Source: Bordetella genomosp. 7
Lineage (GTDB): Bacteria; Pseudomonadota; Gammaproteobacteria; Burkholderiales; Burkholderiaceae_B
Direction: 5' to 3'
Length of the DNA stretch: 64,000 bases
Assembly: GCF_002261265.1 (NCBI RefSeq)
Contig: NZ_NEVK01000003.1
Location: 186,001-250,000, forward strand
Below are positions 41,027 through 50,035 of this stretch, piece after piece. The translations under genes were made by a program, and so were the position numbers. The notes below the pieces were generated by a model. The model did no database searches, had not been told where the DNA came from, and saw only the letters and a list, made by a program, of their open reading frames with translations. The first letter of the stretch is position 1. Every line of letters begins with the position of its first letter.

Positions 41027-41857
41027 CTACTTGCGCAGCGCCTCGATGTGCAGCGTTTCGCCATCCAGGTACACCAGCGCCGGCTGATTGTGCAGACTGC
41101 GGTCGAGCTTGGCTTCCACCACCCGGTAAACGCCGGCCACGGCCAGCAGCTCGGCGTCGAGCTGTGTGGTGAAGATGCGGGCCGACGTGTCGCCGCGCGC
41201 GCCCGCCATCGCCTTGCCGCGCAGCGGGCCATAGACGTGCACGTTGCCGTCGGCGATCACTTCGGCGCCCTGGCTGACCATGCCGATGACCACCAGGTCG
41301 GTATGGCGCGCGTACACGCGCTGCCCCGAACGCAGCGGCTTGGTGATGACCAATGCGGAAGCCGGCGCGGACGCGGGCAAGGGGGATTCTTCAGGCGCGG
41401 GCTGCGCAGGGGCGGCCGGCGCAGCGGCCGCACCGCTGGCCGGGTCGGCGCCGGGGGCCGTCGCGGTTTCCAGGGCCGCCGCGGGCACGGCCGGCACCGG
41501 CGTGGCGATGTCGCTGGGCGCGGCGGTTTCTACGGCGGGCGCGGGGCGTGGCGTGGACAGTTCCACGGCGGCCAGGCCGGCTTCCTGGGCGGCCTGCAGG
41601 TTGGCGCCCTGGGCCACCACGCCTATGGGCGGCAGGTTGTGCCGGCGCAGCGCCTGCAGCAGCGCCGGCCAGTCGATCGGGCTGTCGACGCGGCTGGCAT
41701 CGATGACCACGGGTTCATTCTCGAAGAAGCTGCCGGCGTCCGCCATGCGGCGATCCAGCGCCGCCGTCAGGAGAGACAGGTCGGCGCTGTGCAGCACCAC
41801 GCGTACGGCATACAGCGTGGCGCTTTTGAAATCCAGGGCGAGGGTGTCAGTAGTCAT
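41027..41857 (-). CDS. minC: septum-site determining protein, FtsZ inhibitor
   Basis: Inhibits FtsZ assembly away from mid-cell. The 276 residues comprise an N-terminal domain at about 1-105 ([19 protein letters not shown]), a long Ala/Pro-rich linker at about 105-165, and the C-terminal beta-helix that binds MinD. The latter shows [39 protein letters not shown] and [19 protein letters not shown]. The linker is longer than in E. coli MinC (231 residues). The start lies 12 bases after the glnS stop, suggesting a glnS-minCDE transcript. Confidence 0.97.
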   Translation of the reverse strand: MTTDTLALDFKSATLYAVRVVLHSADLSLLTAALDRRMADAGSFFENEPVVIDASRVDSPIDWPALLQALRRHNLPPIGVVAQGANLQAAQEAGLAAVELSTPRPAPAVETAAPSDIATPVPAVPAAALETATAPGADPASGAAAAPAAPAQPAPEESPLPASAPASALVITKPLRSGQRVYARHTDLVVIGMVSQGAEVIADGNVHVYGPLRGKAMAGARGDTSARIFTTQLDAELLAVAGVYRVVEAKLDRSLHNQPALVYLDGETLHIEALRK

Positions 41858-41869
41858 GTGGGAACGAAA

Positions 41870-43633
41870 TCAGGCCGTGGCCCATGAGTCGCGCAGCGTG
41901 ACGATGCGGTTGAGCACCGGCGCCTCGGGCGTCGAGTCTTTGCTGTCTACCGTGAAGTAGCCCAACCGCTCGAACTGCCATGTGGCGCCCGGCGCGATCC
42001 GGGTGCCCGGTTCCAGCCAGGCGTCGACGGTGCGGCGCGAGTCCGGGTTCAGGCAGGTCAGGAAATCCTTGTCGCCGGCGTCCGGATAGGGGTCGGAGAA
42101 CAGGCGATCGTACAGATGCACGCGCGCCGGCACCGCGTGAGCCGCGCTGACCCAGGTGATATTGCCCTTGACCTTGACGCTGTCCGAGCCTGGCGTGCCG
42201 CTCTTGGTATCGGGCAGGTATTCGGCCTGCACTTCGGTTACGCGGCCGGATTCGTCTTTGGTGAAGCCCGTGCAGCGCACCACGTAGCCGTATTTCAGGC
42301 GCACGGTGTTGCCGGGGTACAGGCGGAAATACTTCTTGGGCGGCTCTTCGCGGAAATCGTCGCGCTCGATCCAGAGCTCGCGCGAGAACGGGAACTCGCG
42401 CGCCCCGGCGGCCGGATCATGCGGGTTGCGCGGGGCGGTGCAGGCTTCGTGCTGGCCTTCGGGGTAATTGGTGATGACCAGTTTGAGCGGGTCGAGCACC
42501 GCCACGGAGCGCGCCGCGGTGGGGTCCAGGTCGTCGCGCACGGCCTGCTCGAGCAGGCCGTAGTCGATGCGCGAATCGGACTTGGACACGGCCGTGCGGT
42601 CGCAGAACAGGCGGATGGACGACGGTGTGTAGCCGCGCCGGCGCAGACCGAACAGGGTGGGCATGCGCGGGTCGTCCCAGCCATCGACGTAGCCTTCGCG
42701 CACCAGTTGCAGCAGCTTGCGCTTGCTGGTGACGACGTACGTCAGGTTCAGGCGGGCGAATTCGTACTGGCGCGGCAGCGGCCGGGCCAGTTTGCCCAGT
42801 TCGGCCAGGCGCGCCAGGATCCAGTCATAGAAGGGGCGCTGATCTTCGAACTCGAGCGTGCAGATGCTGTGCGTGATGCCTTCCAGCGCGTCTTCGACCG
42901 GATGCGCCCAGCTGTACATGGGGTAGATGCACCAGGTGTTGCCGGTGCGGTGGTGCGTGGCGTGGCGCACGCGGTACATCACGGGGTCGCGCAGGTTGAT
43001 GTTGGGCGACGCCATGTCGATCTTGGCGCGCAGCACCAGGCTGCCGTCGGGATGCTTGCCGTCGCGCATTTCGGCCAGCAGCGCCAGCGATTCGTCGGCG
43101 GGGCGGTCGCGCCAGGGCGAAGGCACGCCCGGTTCCGTCAGGGTGCCGCGGTTGGCGCGGATCTGCTCGGGCGTCTGTTCGTCGACGTAGGCGTGGCCGG
43201 CCTGTACCAGGGCCTGGGCGAACTCGTACATGAAGCCGAAGTAATCGCTGGCGAAGTACAGGTGCTCGGTGCCGTTGGCGTTCCAGTCGAAGCCCAGCCA
43301 CCGCACCGCCTCGATGATGGCGTCGACGTATTCCTGGTCTTCTTTCTCGGGGTTCGTGTCGTCAAAGCGCAGGTGGCACACGCCGCCGTATTCGCGGGCC
43401 AGCCCGAAGTTCACGCAAATGCTCTTGGCGTGCCCGATGTGCAGATAGCCGTTGGGCTCGGGCGGGAACCGCGTGCGGATGCGGGCCGGGTCGGGCGCGC
43501 CCCGGGACTGGACCGAGGCCGGGCCAGGCTCGCCGGCCCAGCGCTTGCCCTGGAATCGGTCGGCCTGCAGATCGTCGTCGATGATGTTGCGCAGGAAATT
43601 GGTGGCGGCAGTCGGCGTGGGGGCGGTGGTCAT
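41870..43633 (-). CDS. glnS: glutaminyl-tRNA synthetase
   Basis: Class I synthetase charging tRNA-Gln. It has 587 residues. RTRFPPEPNGYLHIGHAKS contains the HIGH motif (65-68), and FCDRTAVSKSDSRIDY contains the KMSKS-like loop. LRFDDTNPEKEDQEYVDAI and ASDYFGFMYEFAQALVQAGH are GlnRS-type, and the anticodon-binding beta-barrels follow (YPGNTVRLKYGYVVRCTG). A short N-terminal extension precedes NFLRNIIDDDL. The start at 43633 (MTTAPTPT) is the most likely; no purine-rich Shine-Dalgarno is evident. Confidence 0.97.
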   Translation of the reverse strand: MTTAPTPTAATNFLRNIIDDDLQADRFQGKRWAGEPGPASVQSRGAPDPARIRTRFPPEPNGYLHIGHAKSICVNFGLAREYGGVCHLRFDDTNPEKEDQEYVDAIIEAVRWLGFDWNANGTEHLYFASDYFGFMYEFAQALVQAGHAYVDEQTPEQIRANRGTLTEPGVPSPWRDRPADESLALLAEMRDGKHPDGSLVLRAKIDMASPNINLRDPVMYRVRHATHHRTGNTWCIYPMYSWAHPVEDALEGITHSICTLEFEDQRPFYDWILARLAELGKLARPLPRQYEFARLNLTYVVTSKRKLLQLVREGYVDGWDDPRMPTLFGLRRRGYTPSSIRLFCDRTAVSKSDSRIDYGLLEQAVRDDLDPTAARSVAVLDPLKLVITNYPEGQHEACTAPRNPHDPAAGAREFPFSRELWIERDDFREEPPKKYFRLYPGNTVRLKYGYVVRCTGFTKDESGRVTEVQAEYLPDTKSGTPGSDSVKVKGNITWVSAAHAVPARVHLYDRLFSDPYPDAGDKDFLTCLNPDSRRTVDAWLEPGTRIAPGATWQFERLGYFTVDSKDSTPEAPVLNRIVTLRDSWATA

Positions 43634-43746
43634 GCTCGAGAAAGGAGAAAACAGCGGCAAAGCGTCAATTTTGCCACGTCCGCACTCCGAAACCGTTGTA
43701 AACCTGTCCCCATCTTCCGGAAACAGGCTCTACACTACCGGCCATC

Positions 43747-45090
43747 ATGGATATCGTCCCTTTATTGCTGGCCCGCATCCAGTTCACGGCAAGCCTGAGC
43801 TTCCTGGCGTTGTTCATGGCGCTTTCGCTGGCGCTGTCCTGGATGCTGCTGTTTTTCAAGCTGTGCGCGCACCGCACGGGACGGCCCGGGTGGACGGCCG
43901 CCTACCGGTTCTGGGTGCGCTTTTTTGCCCTGTCGTTCGTGCTGGCCCTGGCCGCCGCGCTGCCGGTGCTGATACAGCTGGGCAGCCTGTGGCCCGGCCT
44001 GATGGACAAAATCGGCAATGTGGCCGGGCCGCTCATCGGTTTCGGGGTGCTGTCGGTGTTCATCCTGAAATCGTGCTTCCTGGGGGTGATGCTGTTCGGG
44101 CAGCGCCGCGTATCCGCGGGCGCGCATACGCTGGCGGTGTTCATGGTGGCGCTGGGGCAGGCGGCAACCCTGTTCTGGGTGCTGGCGCTGCAATCGTGGG
44201 TGCAGACGCCCGCCGGCGCCACCCTCATCGATGCGCGCTACCAGGTCTATGACTGGCGGGCGGTCATCTTCAATCCGTCGTTCGGCTGGAACCTGGGCCT
44301 GATGGCATTGTGGTCCGCCCTGGCGGCGGCCTTCCTGATATTGGGCGTTACCGCGCTGCAGGCGTTGCGCCGCCGGCTCGACGAGGGGGAACGCTGTGCG
44401 TTCAAGGCGGCGCTGGTCGCGGCGGCGGCCGCCTCGCTGCTGCAGGGGCCGGTGCTCGACGGCGCGGGCCGCGTCATGGCCGAGCACCAGCCCGCCAAGG
44501 CCGCGGCCGCGGCGGGCTATTGGAAAAGCGGCGCCGAGCCGGCCTGGGCCCTGTTCGGCTGGCCCGACGCCAGGGCGCAGGCCACGCGCGCCGAGCTGGC
44601 GTTGCCCGGCGTGGGCGAGGCATGGCTGGGACGCGATGCGCAAGGCCTCTACCAGGGGCTGGACAAGTTTTCCGGTATGCAGCCGCCGGTGGCTGCCACG
44701 TTCTGGACGTTGCGTGCGGTGATGTTGCTGGGCCTGGCCATGCTGGCGGTGTCGCTGCTGACGCTGGCGTTCACCGCCCGCCGCGGGCTGGATCCGTCGC
44801 TGCTGCCGCGCTGGTGGCTGCGGATGGTTGTCGCCATGCTGTATGCCGGCGGACTTGCCGTGCTGGCCGGGGGCGTGTTTTCGGTGGCCGGCATGCAGCC
44901 GTATGCGGTCAACGCCACCATCACGCAAAGCGAAGTGCTGGGCACGGCCAGCGTGCCAGTGCTGGCGGCCAGCCTGGCGGGCTACCTGGCGCTGTATGCG
45001 GCGCTGCTGGCGGCCTTCAATGGCATGTTGTTCCATGCCGCGCGCTACGGCGTGGTGCCGGTGCGCAAACCCGGAGGCCTGTCCCCATGA
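43747..45090 (+). CDS. cytochrome bd oxidase subunit I-like protein lacking the usual haem ligands
   Basis: A 447-residue membrane protein that aligns with CydA over most of its length: RIQFTASLSFLALF at the start, FWVRFFALSFVLALA, VFILKSCFLGVMLFG, AGAHTLAVFMVALGQ, and a short Q-loop region with MAEHQPAKAAAAAGYWKS. However, the E. coli ligands and proton-path residues are replaced. His19 is Leu20, His186 is Leu (NLGLMALWS), and Met393 is Val in LRAVMLLG. Glu99 and Glu107 become Gly or Phe and Lys (LIGFGVLSVFILKS), and Glu445 and GRQPW become Val and GMQPY. It is coupled (ATGA) to a CydB-like gene. It is therefore a divergent bd-family protein that probably does not hold three haems in the standard way; function unknown. 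Confidence 0.8.
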   Translation: MDIVPLLLARIQFTASLSFLALFMALSLALSWMLLFFKLCAHRTGRPGWTAAYRFWVRFFALSFVLALAAALPVLIQLGSLWPGLMDKIGNVAGPLIGFGVLSVFILKSCFLGVMLFGQRRVSAGAHTLAVFMVALGQAATLFWVLALQSWVQTPAGATLIDARYQVYDWRAVIFNPSFGWNLGLMALWSALAAAFLILGVTALQALRRRLDEGERCAFKAALVAAAAASLLQGPVLDGAGRVMAEHQPAKAAAAAGYWKSGAEPAWALFGWPDARAQATRAELALPGVGEAWLGRDAQGLYQGLDKFSGMQPPVAATFWTLRAVMLLGLAMLAVSLLTLAFTARRGLDPSLLPRWWLRMVVAMLYAGGLAVLAGGVFSVAGMQPYAVNATITQSEVLGTASVPVLAASLAGYLALYAALLAAFNGMLFHAARYGVVPVRKPGGLSP

Positions 45091-46118
45091 TCGACATGCT
45101 GGCCGCTTCGCTGGGGGTGAATTCCAGCGATCCGACCTTCTGGATGCCGCTGGTGTTCATGGGGTTGTTGTTCCTGTTGATCGCGGGCGGCGTCGTCCTG
45201 GACGGCTTCGACCTGGGCGTGGGCATGTTGCTGCCGCTGGCGCCGGCCGAAGAGCGCGGCCGCATGATGAGCCTGCTCAGCCCGTGGCGCGATGCCAATG
45301 AATTCTGGCCTTTGCTGGGCATAGGCCTGTTTGCGTCGGCATTTCCCATGGCGTGGGGCGCCGTATTCGGCAAGCTGTACGGGCCCCTGGCCCTGATGGC
45401 GCTCGGACTGGCGCTGCGCAGTGTCTCTTTCGAGTTCCGCATCCGCGCGCGCAGCGAGCTCAAGCCGCGCTGGGTGCTGGGGTTCTGGCTGGGCTCGGTG
45501 GCCACGGCGTTTGCGCAAGGGCTTATCCTGGGGCGTTTTGCCACGGGGTACCAGACCGCCGCGGGGTACGGGTGGTTTGCCGTCCTGATGGGCTTTTGCG
45601 CCGTGGCCGCGTACGCGCTGCTGGGGGCGGCGTGGCTGGTCATGCGCGTCGACGGCGAGCTGCAGCGCCGCGCCGCGCGCTGGGGCCGGGCGGCCATCCG
45701 CTGGACCGCCGTGGGCATGGTCGCCACGTCGGCGATGCTGGGGCTGGCCAATGCCGGCATTTTCTATAAATGGAGCAACCCTTCCGGGCTGGTAGTGGCG
45801 GCGGTGGTATGGGGGCTGATGCTGCTGTGCTTTTCCAACGTGGAAATGCGCCTGTCGCGCATACCGGGTCGGGCCGAGCAGCACAGCTGGCTGCCGTTTG
45901 TGCTGTGCGTGGTGCTGTACTGGCTGATGCTCGCGGGCCTGGCCTACAGCCTGTTTCCCTACTTGATCCTCGACGACATGACGCTCTGGGACGGCACGGC
46001 CTCGATCGGATCGATGCGCCTGGTGCTGGCCGGGGCCGTGATCGGCGCGCCGGTGGTCGTGGTGTTCAACCTGCTGGCCTACCGGTCGGTATTCGGCAAA
46101 GAGCGCCGCGCGGGCTGA
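45087..46118 (+). CDS. cytochrome bd oxidase subunit II-like protein
   Basis: A 343-residue CydB/CioB-family membrane protein with about eight to nine helices. Conserved CydB segments are readable: GVVLDGFDLGVGMLLPLAP, SPWRDANEFWPLLGIGLFAS, GKLYGPLALMALGLALRSV, SFEFRIRARSELK, FAQGLILGRF and YSLFPYLILDDMTLWDGTAS. Unlike its partner it looks ordinary. The ATG overlaps the subunit I-like stop, with GGAGG at 45072-45076, so the two are translated together and most likely form a heterodimer in the inner membrane. Because subunit I lacks normal haem ligands, oxidase activity should not be assumed. Confidence 0.87.
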   Translation: MIDMLAASLGVNSSDPTFWMPLVFMGLLFLLIAGGVVLDGFDLGVGMLLPLAPAEERGRMMSLLSPWRDANEFWPLLGIGLFASAFPMAWGAVFGKLYGPLALMALGLALRSVSFEFRIRARSELKPRWVLGFWLGSVATAFAQGLILGRFATGYQTAAGYGWFAVLMGFCAVAAYALLGAAWLVMRVDGELQRRAARWGRAAIRWTAVGMVATSAMLGLANAGIFYKWSNPSGLVVAAVVWGLMLLCFSNVEMRLSRIPGRAEQHSWLPFVLCVVLYWLMLAGLAYSLFPYLILDDMTLWDGTASIGSMRLVLAGAVIGAPVVVVFNLLAYRSVFGKERRAG

Positions 46119-46160
46119 GCGCGGCGCGTTGCCGCCGGGGCGGCCGGGGCTGTCGGGGTA

Positions 46161-47630
46161 TCAAGACGCCGCGTCTTCGGCCCGGTCGGCGGCCAGGGGC
46201 AGGGTGATGCGCACCAGCAGCCCGCCTTCGCGGGCCTGGTCGAGTTTCAGCGCGCCGCCGTGCGCGCGCGCGATGGCTTCGGCCAGCGCCAGCCCCAGCC
46301 CGACATTGCCGGTGCGCGTGCGGGCGTCGTCCAGCCTGGCGAACGGCCGCAGCGCTTCGGCGCGGCGTTCGGGAGCGATGCCCGGGCCGTGATCGGCCAC
46401 TTCCAGCACGGCGTGCGCGCCCGCGCGCCGCAGGCGGATATCCACGGGCGGCTTGCCGTGATGCAGCGCGTTGCCGATCAGGTTGTCCAGCAGCCGGCCC
46501 AGGGCTACCGCATCGCCCTGCAGCACCATGTTGTCGTCCGACATATCCAGGGTGACCTCGGTGCCCGTGCTCTGCCAGCCCGCCACCCGGTCGGCCAGCC
46601 ATTCCGGAAACGCCATCTCGACATAGCGATAGCCGGCGGGATCGGTGCCGCGCACAAAACCGATGAACTGGTCGACCATGTGCTGCATGTCCTGCAGATC
46701 TTTGCGCAGGCCGTCTTTCAGGACCGGGTCGTCGGCCATTTCAATGCGCAGCCACATGCGCGACAAGGGCCCCTTCAGATCATGAGGCAGGCCCGACAGC
46801 AGCGTGCGCCGCACGGATTCGGATTCAGCCAGGGCATCCAGCATGGCGTTGAAGCGTTCGCCCAGCGCACGGGTTTCGCTCGGGCCGGACGGCTGCACGC
46901 GCTGGGGTTGCCCGGCGGCCAGGCGGTCGGCGGCTTCGGCCAGCCGCGTCAGCGGCCGTGTAATGTGCCAGGAAAACCCGCCGGCCAGCAGCAGCACCAG
47001 CCCCATGCCGCCCAGCCACGCGGCGATCATGGGCGTGGCCACCGGGGGATCGAGCCGTTCGAGCGGGATCACCAGCCATTCGCGCAGGCGAGGCGCTTCT
47101 TCGGTATCGGTGTTGCGCGCCAGCGAGATGAAAATCTCGGGATCCCGCCCGTGCGACAGCGCCACGCGCGTGCCATCGTTGAGGCGGTCATTGAGCTTGC
47201 GGATCAGCGAACGCAGGTCGTCCCGGATATCGTCGGTCTGCGCGTCATGGTGCGAACGGTGCCGAATCCGGTCGACATCCCGGTGCGGCGTGCCGCTGGC
47301 GTCCTGCCGCGCCCCGGGCGACGGCGTGCGCGAAAACCGTTGCAGGCGCGCCTCGGCCGGCAGGGTGCGCGACCACAGCCGCCATTGGTTCTGCGAGGCG
47401 TTGCGCACGAATTCGGCGCGGTCGTCCGCAGGGATTTCCGACACCGCCGCGCGCAGGGTGCGTATGGTGGTGGCGATATAGCCTATCGCCACGTCTTCCA
47501 GGAACTTCTGGCGGTAATACGACACGGTCGCCAGCGTGGCGGCCTGCGCCAGCAGCACCGCGCCCAATACAAGCAGGATCAGGCGCGTCCGCAGCGAGCG
47601 CGGCAACAGGGAACTGAGCAGGCGGTTCAT
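46161..47630 (-). CDS. sensor histidine kinase (EnvZ-like)
   Basis: Inner-membrane sensor of 489 residues. The first helix is at about 13-35 (LILLVLGAVLLAQAATLATV), then a periplasmic domain of about 190 residues, and a second helix near 225-245 (MIAAWLGGMGLVLLLAGGF). A HAMP region follows (RPLTRLAEAADRLAAGQ). His283 in SGLPHDLKGPLSRM is the phospho-accepting residue, LLDNLIGNALHHGK the N box, VADHGPGIAPERR and GNVGLGLALAEAIARAHGG the G boxes. It begins 19 bases after the response regulator stop. The start MNRLLSS is chosen because the upstream extension lacks similarity. Signal unknown. Confidence 0.92.
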   Translation of the reverse strand: MNRLLSSLLPRSLRTRLILLVLGAVLLAQAATLATVSYYRQKFLEDVAIGYIATTIRTLRAAVSEIPADDRAEFVRNASQNQWRLWSRTLPAEARLQRFSRTPSPGARQDASGTPHRDVDRIRHRSHHDAQTDDIRDDLRSLIRKLNDRLNDGTRVALSHGRDPEIFISLARNTDTEEAPRLREWLVIPLERLDPPVATPMIAAWLGGMGLVLLLAGGFSWHITRPLTRLAEAADRLAAGQPQRVQPSGPSETRALGERFNAMLDALAESESVRRTLLSGLPHDLKGPLSRMWLRIEMADDPVLKDGLRKDLQDMQHMVDQFIGFVRGTDPAGYRYVEMAFPEWLADRVAGWQSTGTEVTLDMSDDNMVLQGDAVALGRLLDNLIGNALHHGKPPVDIRLRRAGAHAVLEVADHGPGIAPERRAEALRPFARLDDARTRTGNVGLGLALAEAIARAHGGALKLDQAREGGLLVRITLPLAADRAEDAAS

Positions 47631-47649
47631 GCAAGGTGGCGGCGGGCAA

Positions 47650-48360
47650 TCAAGGCGAGAACCGGTAGCCGATGCCCCATACCGTCTGTATCCAGCGCGG
47701 CTGTTTCGGGTCGTCTTCGATGGCGCGTCGCAGGCGCAGGATGGCGATGTCGATGGCGCGGTCGTTGCGTTCACCGCCGTCGTCGTCGCGCGCCAGCGCC
47801 AGCAGGCGTTCGCGCGACAGCGGCTTGCCGGCGTTGCGTACCAGGGCTTCCAGCAGGTTGATTTCGCCGCCGGTCAGCTTGACCGGCTCGCCGTCGCGCA
47901 ACAGCTGCCTCAGGGCCGGGTCGAATACAAAGGGCCCGAAGCTGACCGGCACGTCCTTGGTCAGTGCCGAAGGGCCGCGCTTGCGCCGCAATACCGCTTC
48001 GATGCGCGCCAGCAATTCGCGGGGATCGAACGGCTTGCCCAGATAGTCGTCGGCGCCGGCCTCCAGGCCTATGATGCGGTCCACCGCCTCGTCGCGCGCC
48101 GTCAGCAGGATGACGGGGATATCTTCGCCCTGTTCGCGCAGCCGGCGGCAGGCATCGGCGCCGTCGCCACCGGGCAGCATGCGGTCGAGCACCAGCAGGT
48201 CGGGGGTGTAGCGGGCGATGCGCGCGGTCAGGTCGCTGGCGTCGGGGGCCAGCAGCGTGTCGTAGCCATGCCGGTTGAGATAGTCGGCCAGCAGCTGGCG
48301 CAGGGCGGGGTCGTCGTCGACGACCAGCAGCTTGGTATGCGGATTGTCCATGGACGCCAT
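47650..48360 (-). CDS. OmpR-family response regulator
   Basis: Transcription factor of 236 residues, partner of the adjacent kinase. The receiver domain has the acidic pocket in KLLVVDDDPALRQLLADYL, phospho-acceptor Asp59 in DLLVLDRMLPGGDGAD, and LLTARDE and GKPFDPRELLARI. The C-terminal winged helix shows LTGGEINLLEALVRNAGKPL, RAIDIAILRLRRAIED and IQTVWGIGYRF. ATG 48360 or ATG 48351 could be the start; neither has a strong ribosome-binding site. The divergent neighbour encodes an outer-membrane barrel and is a natural candidate target. Confidence 0.93.
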   Translation of the reverse strand: MASMDNPHTKLLVVDDDPALRQLLADYLNRHGYDTLLAPDASDLTARIARYTPDLLVLDRMLPGGDGADACRRLREQGEDIPVILLTARDEAVDRIIGLEAGADDYLGKPFDPRELLARIEAVLRRKRGPSALTKDVPVSFGPFVFDPALRQLLRDGEPVKLTGGEINLLEALVRNAGKPLSRERLLALARDDDGGERNDRAIDIAILRLRRAIEDDPKQPRWIQTVWGIGYRFSP

Positions 48361-48507
48361 AGTGTCCGGGGATGGGAGCGCCGGCAAGGGGCGGGAAATA
48401 GATTGAAATATAACGCGGCCTGGGCCGCGCCAGCCGGGGCAACCTAAAATAGCGACTTCGCCTTACGCGTTTGCGCGGTCGTTTTCTTTCGCCCAGAAGT
48501 TTTCCTG

Positions 48508-49956
48508 ATGCGCCGTTCTCGGGTCCGTACACTGTCGAGCGTCATGGCCATGTATCGTGGCTGGCGCGGGGCGGCCGTGCGTCCCATGCTGGCCGGCCTG
48601 TCGGCCTGCAGCCTGGCTCTGGGCGCCTGCGCCGCGCCCGATTCCCTGCCGTCTGCCCCCTTCGCCGTGACGTCACCGCACGACCCGGCCCCGCGGGGCC
48701 AGGCGCCGCGCCCGGATGCCGGGCAGCCGGCGCGCGACGATACCGAGCGGGCTGCGCGATTCGGCATCGCGGTGCTGGCGCCCGCCATGCCGTTGCCGGT
48801 GGCGCCCGCCACGCTGGCCGAATCGCGGCCCCTCGAGCTGGACCCGATGCCCTGCCAGCTGTCTCCGCTCGAGGGCCTGGTCGACGCCTCGCTGCAGCAG
48901 CGGGACGCCCACCCCGATGCCGCCAGAGCGGCGGGCCCGGACGGCACCGGCACGGTCGACATGTCCGCCGCCGCCCAGGCGGCCCCGCTGCCGGTGGAAT
49001 GCGCGAACCTGTTCCCCGATGTGCCGCCCGTGCCCCCGCAGCAATACGACTTTGGCCTGGAAACGCGCGACCCGGTGCCGTCGGGCTCCGTGATGGTGGT
49101 CACCGGCGTGGCCCAACCCGCCAGCCCCTGGTTTTCCACTCTGAGCAGCCAGCAGGGGTTTGCCTTTTCGGGCGGGCGCTGGGTGTATCGCGACACCGCG
49201 GGGCCCAGCCTGGCCGTGGGCCACCTGACGGCCAACGCGCCGCTGTGGGGCAGTGCGGTGCCCATCGGCGGCCTGCAGATTGCGGACTGGGCGGGCGGGG
49301 CGCAGGTGGTGCCGCCCGGCAAGGTCGCCTATTCGTCTACCGTCGGCCGGCTCAACTACACCAACCTGGCCGCGCAGTCGGGCGCTATCGATTACGGGGT
49401 CACCGCGGGCAGCGGAACGCTGCGCTATGGCCTGACTCCCGCGCTGACGCTCGAAAGCCAGATGCAGACCGCGCCCGATCTGGCCACCCGCGGGCTGGGC
49501 ACGACCTATTCGGCCGGGGATCTGGGCACCTTTCAGGTCGGCGTGACGCAAAGCACGTTCGACAATGTCAACGCGTGGCGCTACCGCTTCGGCTACAACG
49601 TCAATCTGCTCGAATCGGTGAGCCTGGCGGTCACCAATGAGCAGGTCGACGCCGGTTTCGGCGACCTGTCCCAATACCGCGACGGGTCGTTCACCTCGCC
49701 CCGCATGCGCAATACGTTTGCCGCCGGCGTGCCCATCTCGGGCTGGGGCACGCTGACGGGCACCTATACCGGGCTGCGCGAATCCGGCGTGGCCATCGAA
49801 CAACGCTTCGGGCTGCAGCACAGCATGCTGGTGGCGCCCAGCGTGCGCCTCGCCGTGGGCGCCGATCGCGATGTGGTCACGGGCGATTACGAAATGCGCG
49901 CGGGGCTTACCATGCCGGTCGATGCGTTCATGCGCGGCCTGTGGCTGTCGTGGTAG
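48508..49956 (+). CDS. outer-membrane beta-barrel protein, fimbrial-usher-like
   Basis: A 482-residue exported protein. The N-terminus is basic and hydrophobic (MLAGLSACSLALGACAAP) with a near-lipobox at LGAC, followed by a low-complexity Pro/Ala region with several Cys to about residue 170. The rest reads as alternating beta strands rich in Gly, Tyr and Thr: GTLRYGLTPALTLESQM, LGTTYSAGDLGTFQVGVT, WRYRFGYNVNLLESVSLA and GTLTGTYTGLRE. These resemble the barrel of chaperone-usher ushers, though the protein is much shorter than a full usher. It ends in aromatic Trp, as outer-membrane proteins do. TAAAAT at 48445-48450 may be its -10 box. It is divergent from the two-component genes. Function uncertain. 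Confidence 0.6.
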   Translation: MRRSRVRTLSSVMAMYRGWRGAAVRPMLAGLSACSLALGACAAPDSLPSAPFAVTSPHDPAPRGQAPRPDAGQPARDDTERAARFGIAVLAPAMPLPVAPATLAESRPLELDPMPCQLSPLEGLVDASLQQRDAHPDAARAAGPDGTGTVDMSAAAQAAPLPVECANLFPDVPPVPPQQYDFGLETRDPVPSGSVMVVTGVAQPASPWFSTLSSQQGFAFSGGRWVYRDTAGPSLAVGHLTANAPLWGSAVPIGGLQIADWAGGAQVVPPGKVAYSSTVGRLNYTNLAAQSGAIDYGVTAGSGTLRYGLTPALTLESQMQTAPDLATRGLGTTYSAGDLGTFQVGVTQSTFDNVNAWRYRFGYNVNLLESVSLAVTNEQVDAGFGDLSQYRDGSFTSPRMRNTFAAGVPISGWGTLTGTYTGLRESGVAIEQRFGLQHSMLVAPSVRLAVGADRDVVTGDYEMRAGLTMPVDAFMRGLWLSW

Positions 49957-50035
49957 GACGGTTTGCGGCCCCGCGCCTCGCCCGGCCCCTGAATGGGGCT
50001 TAAAATCGCCGCCATGACGCCTTACGCTACTTCTC

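Noticed and set aside
43747-45090. Frameshift or pseudogene explanation for the unusual CydA-like gene
   Set aside because: The frame is intact over 447 codons, hydrophobic helices are kept, and the stop is exactly coupled to subunit II. The substitutions are in-frame replacements, not damage.
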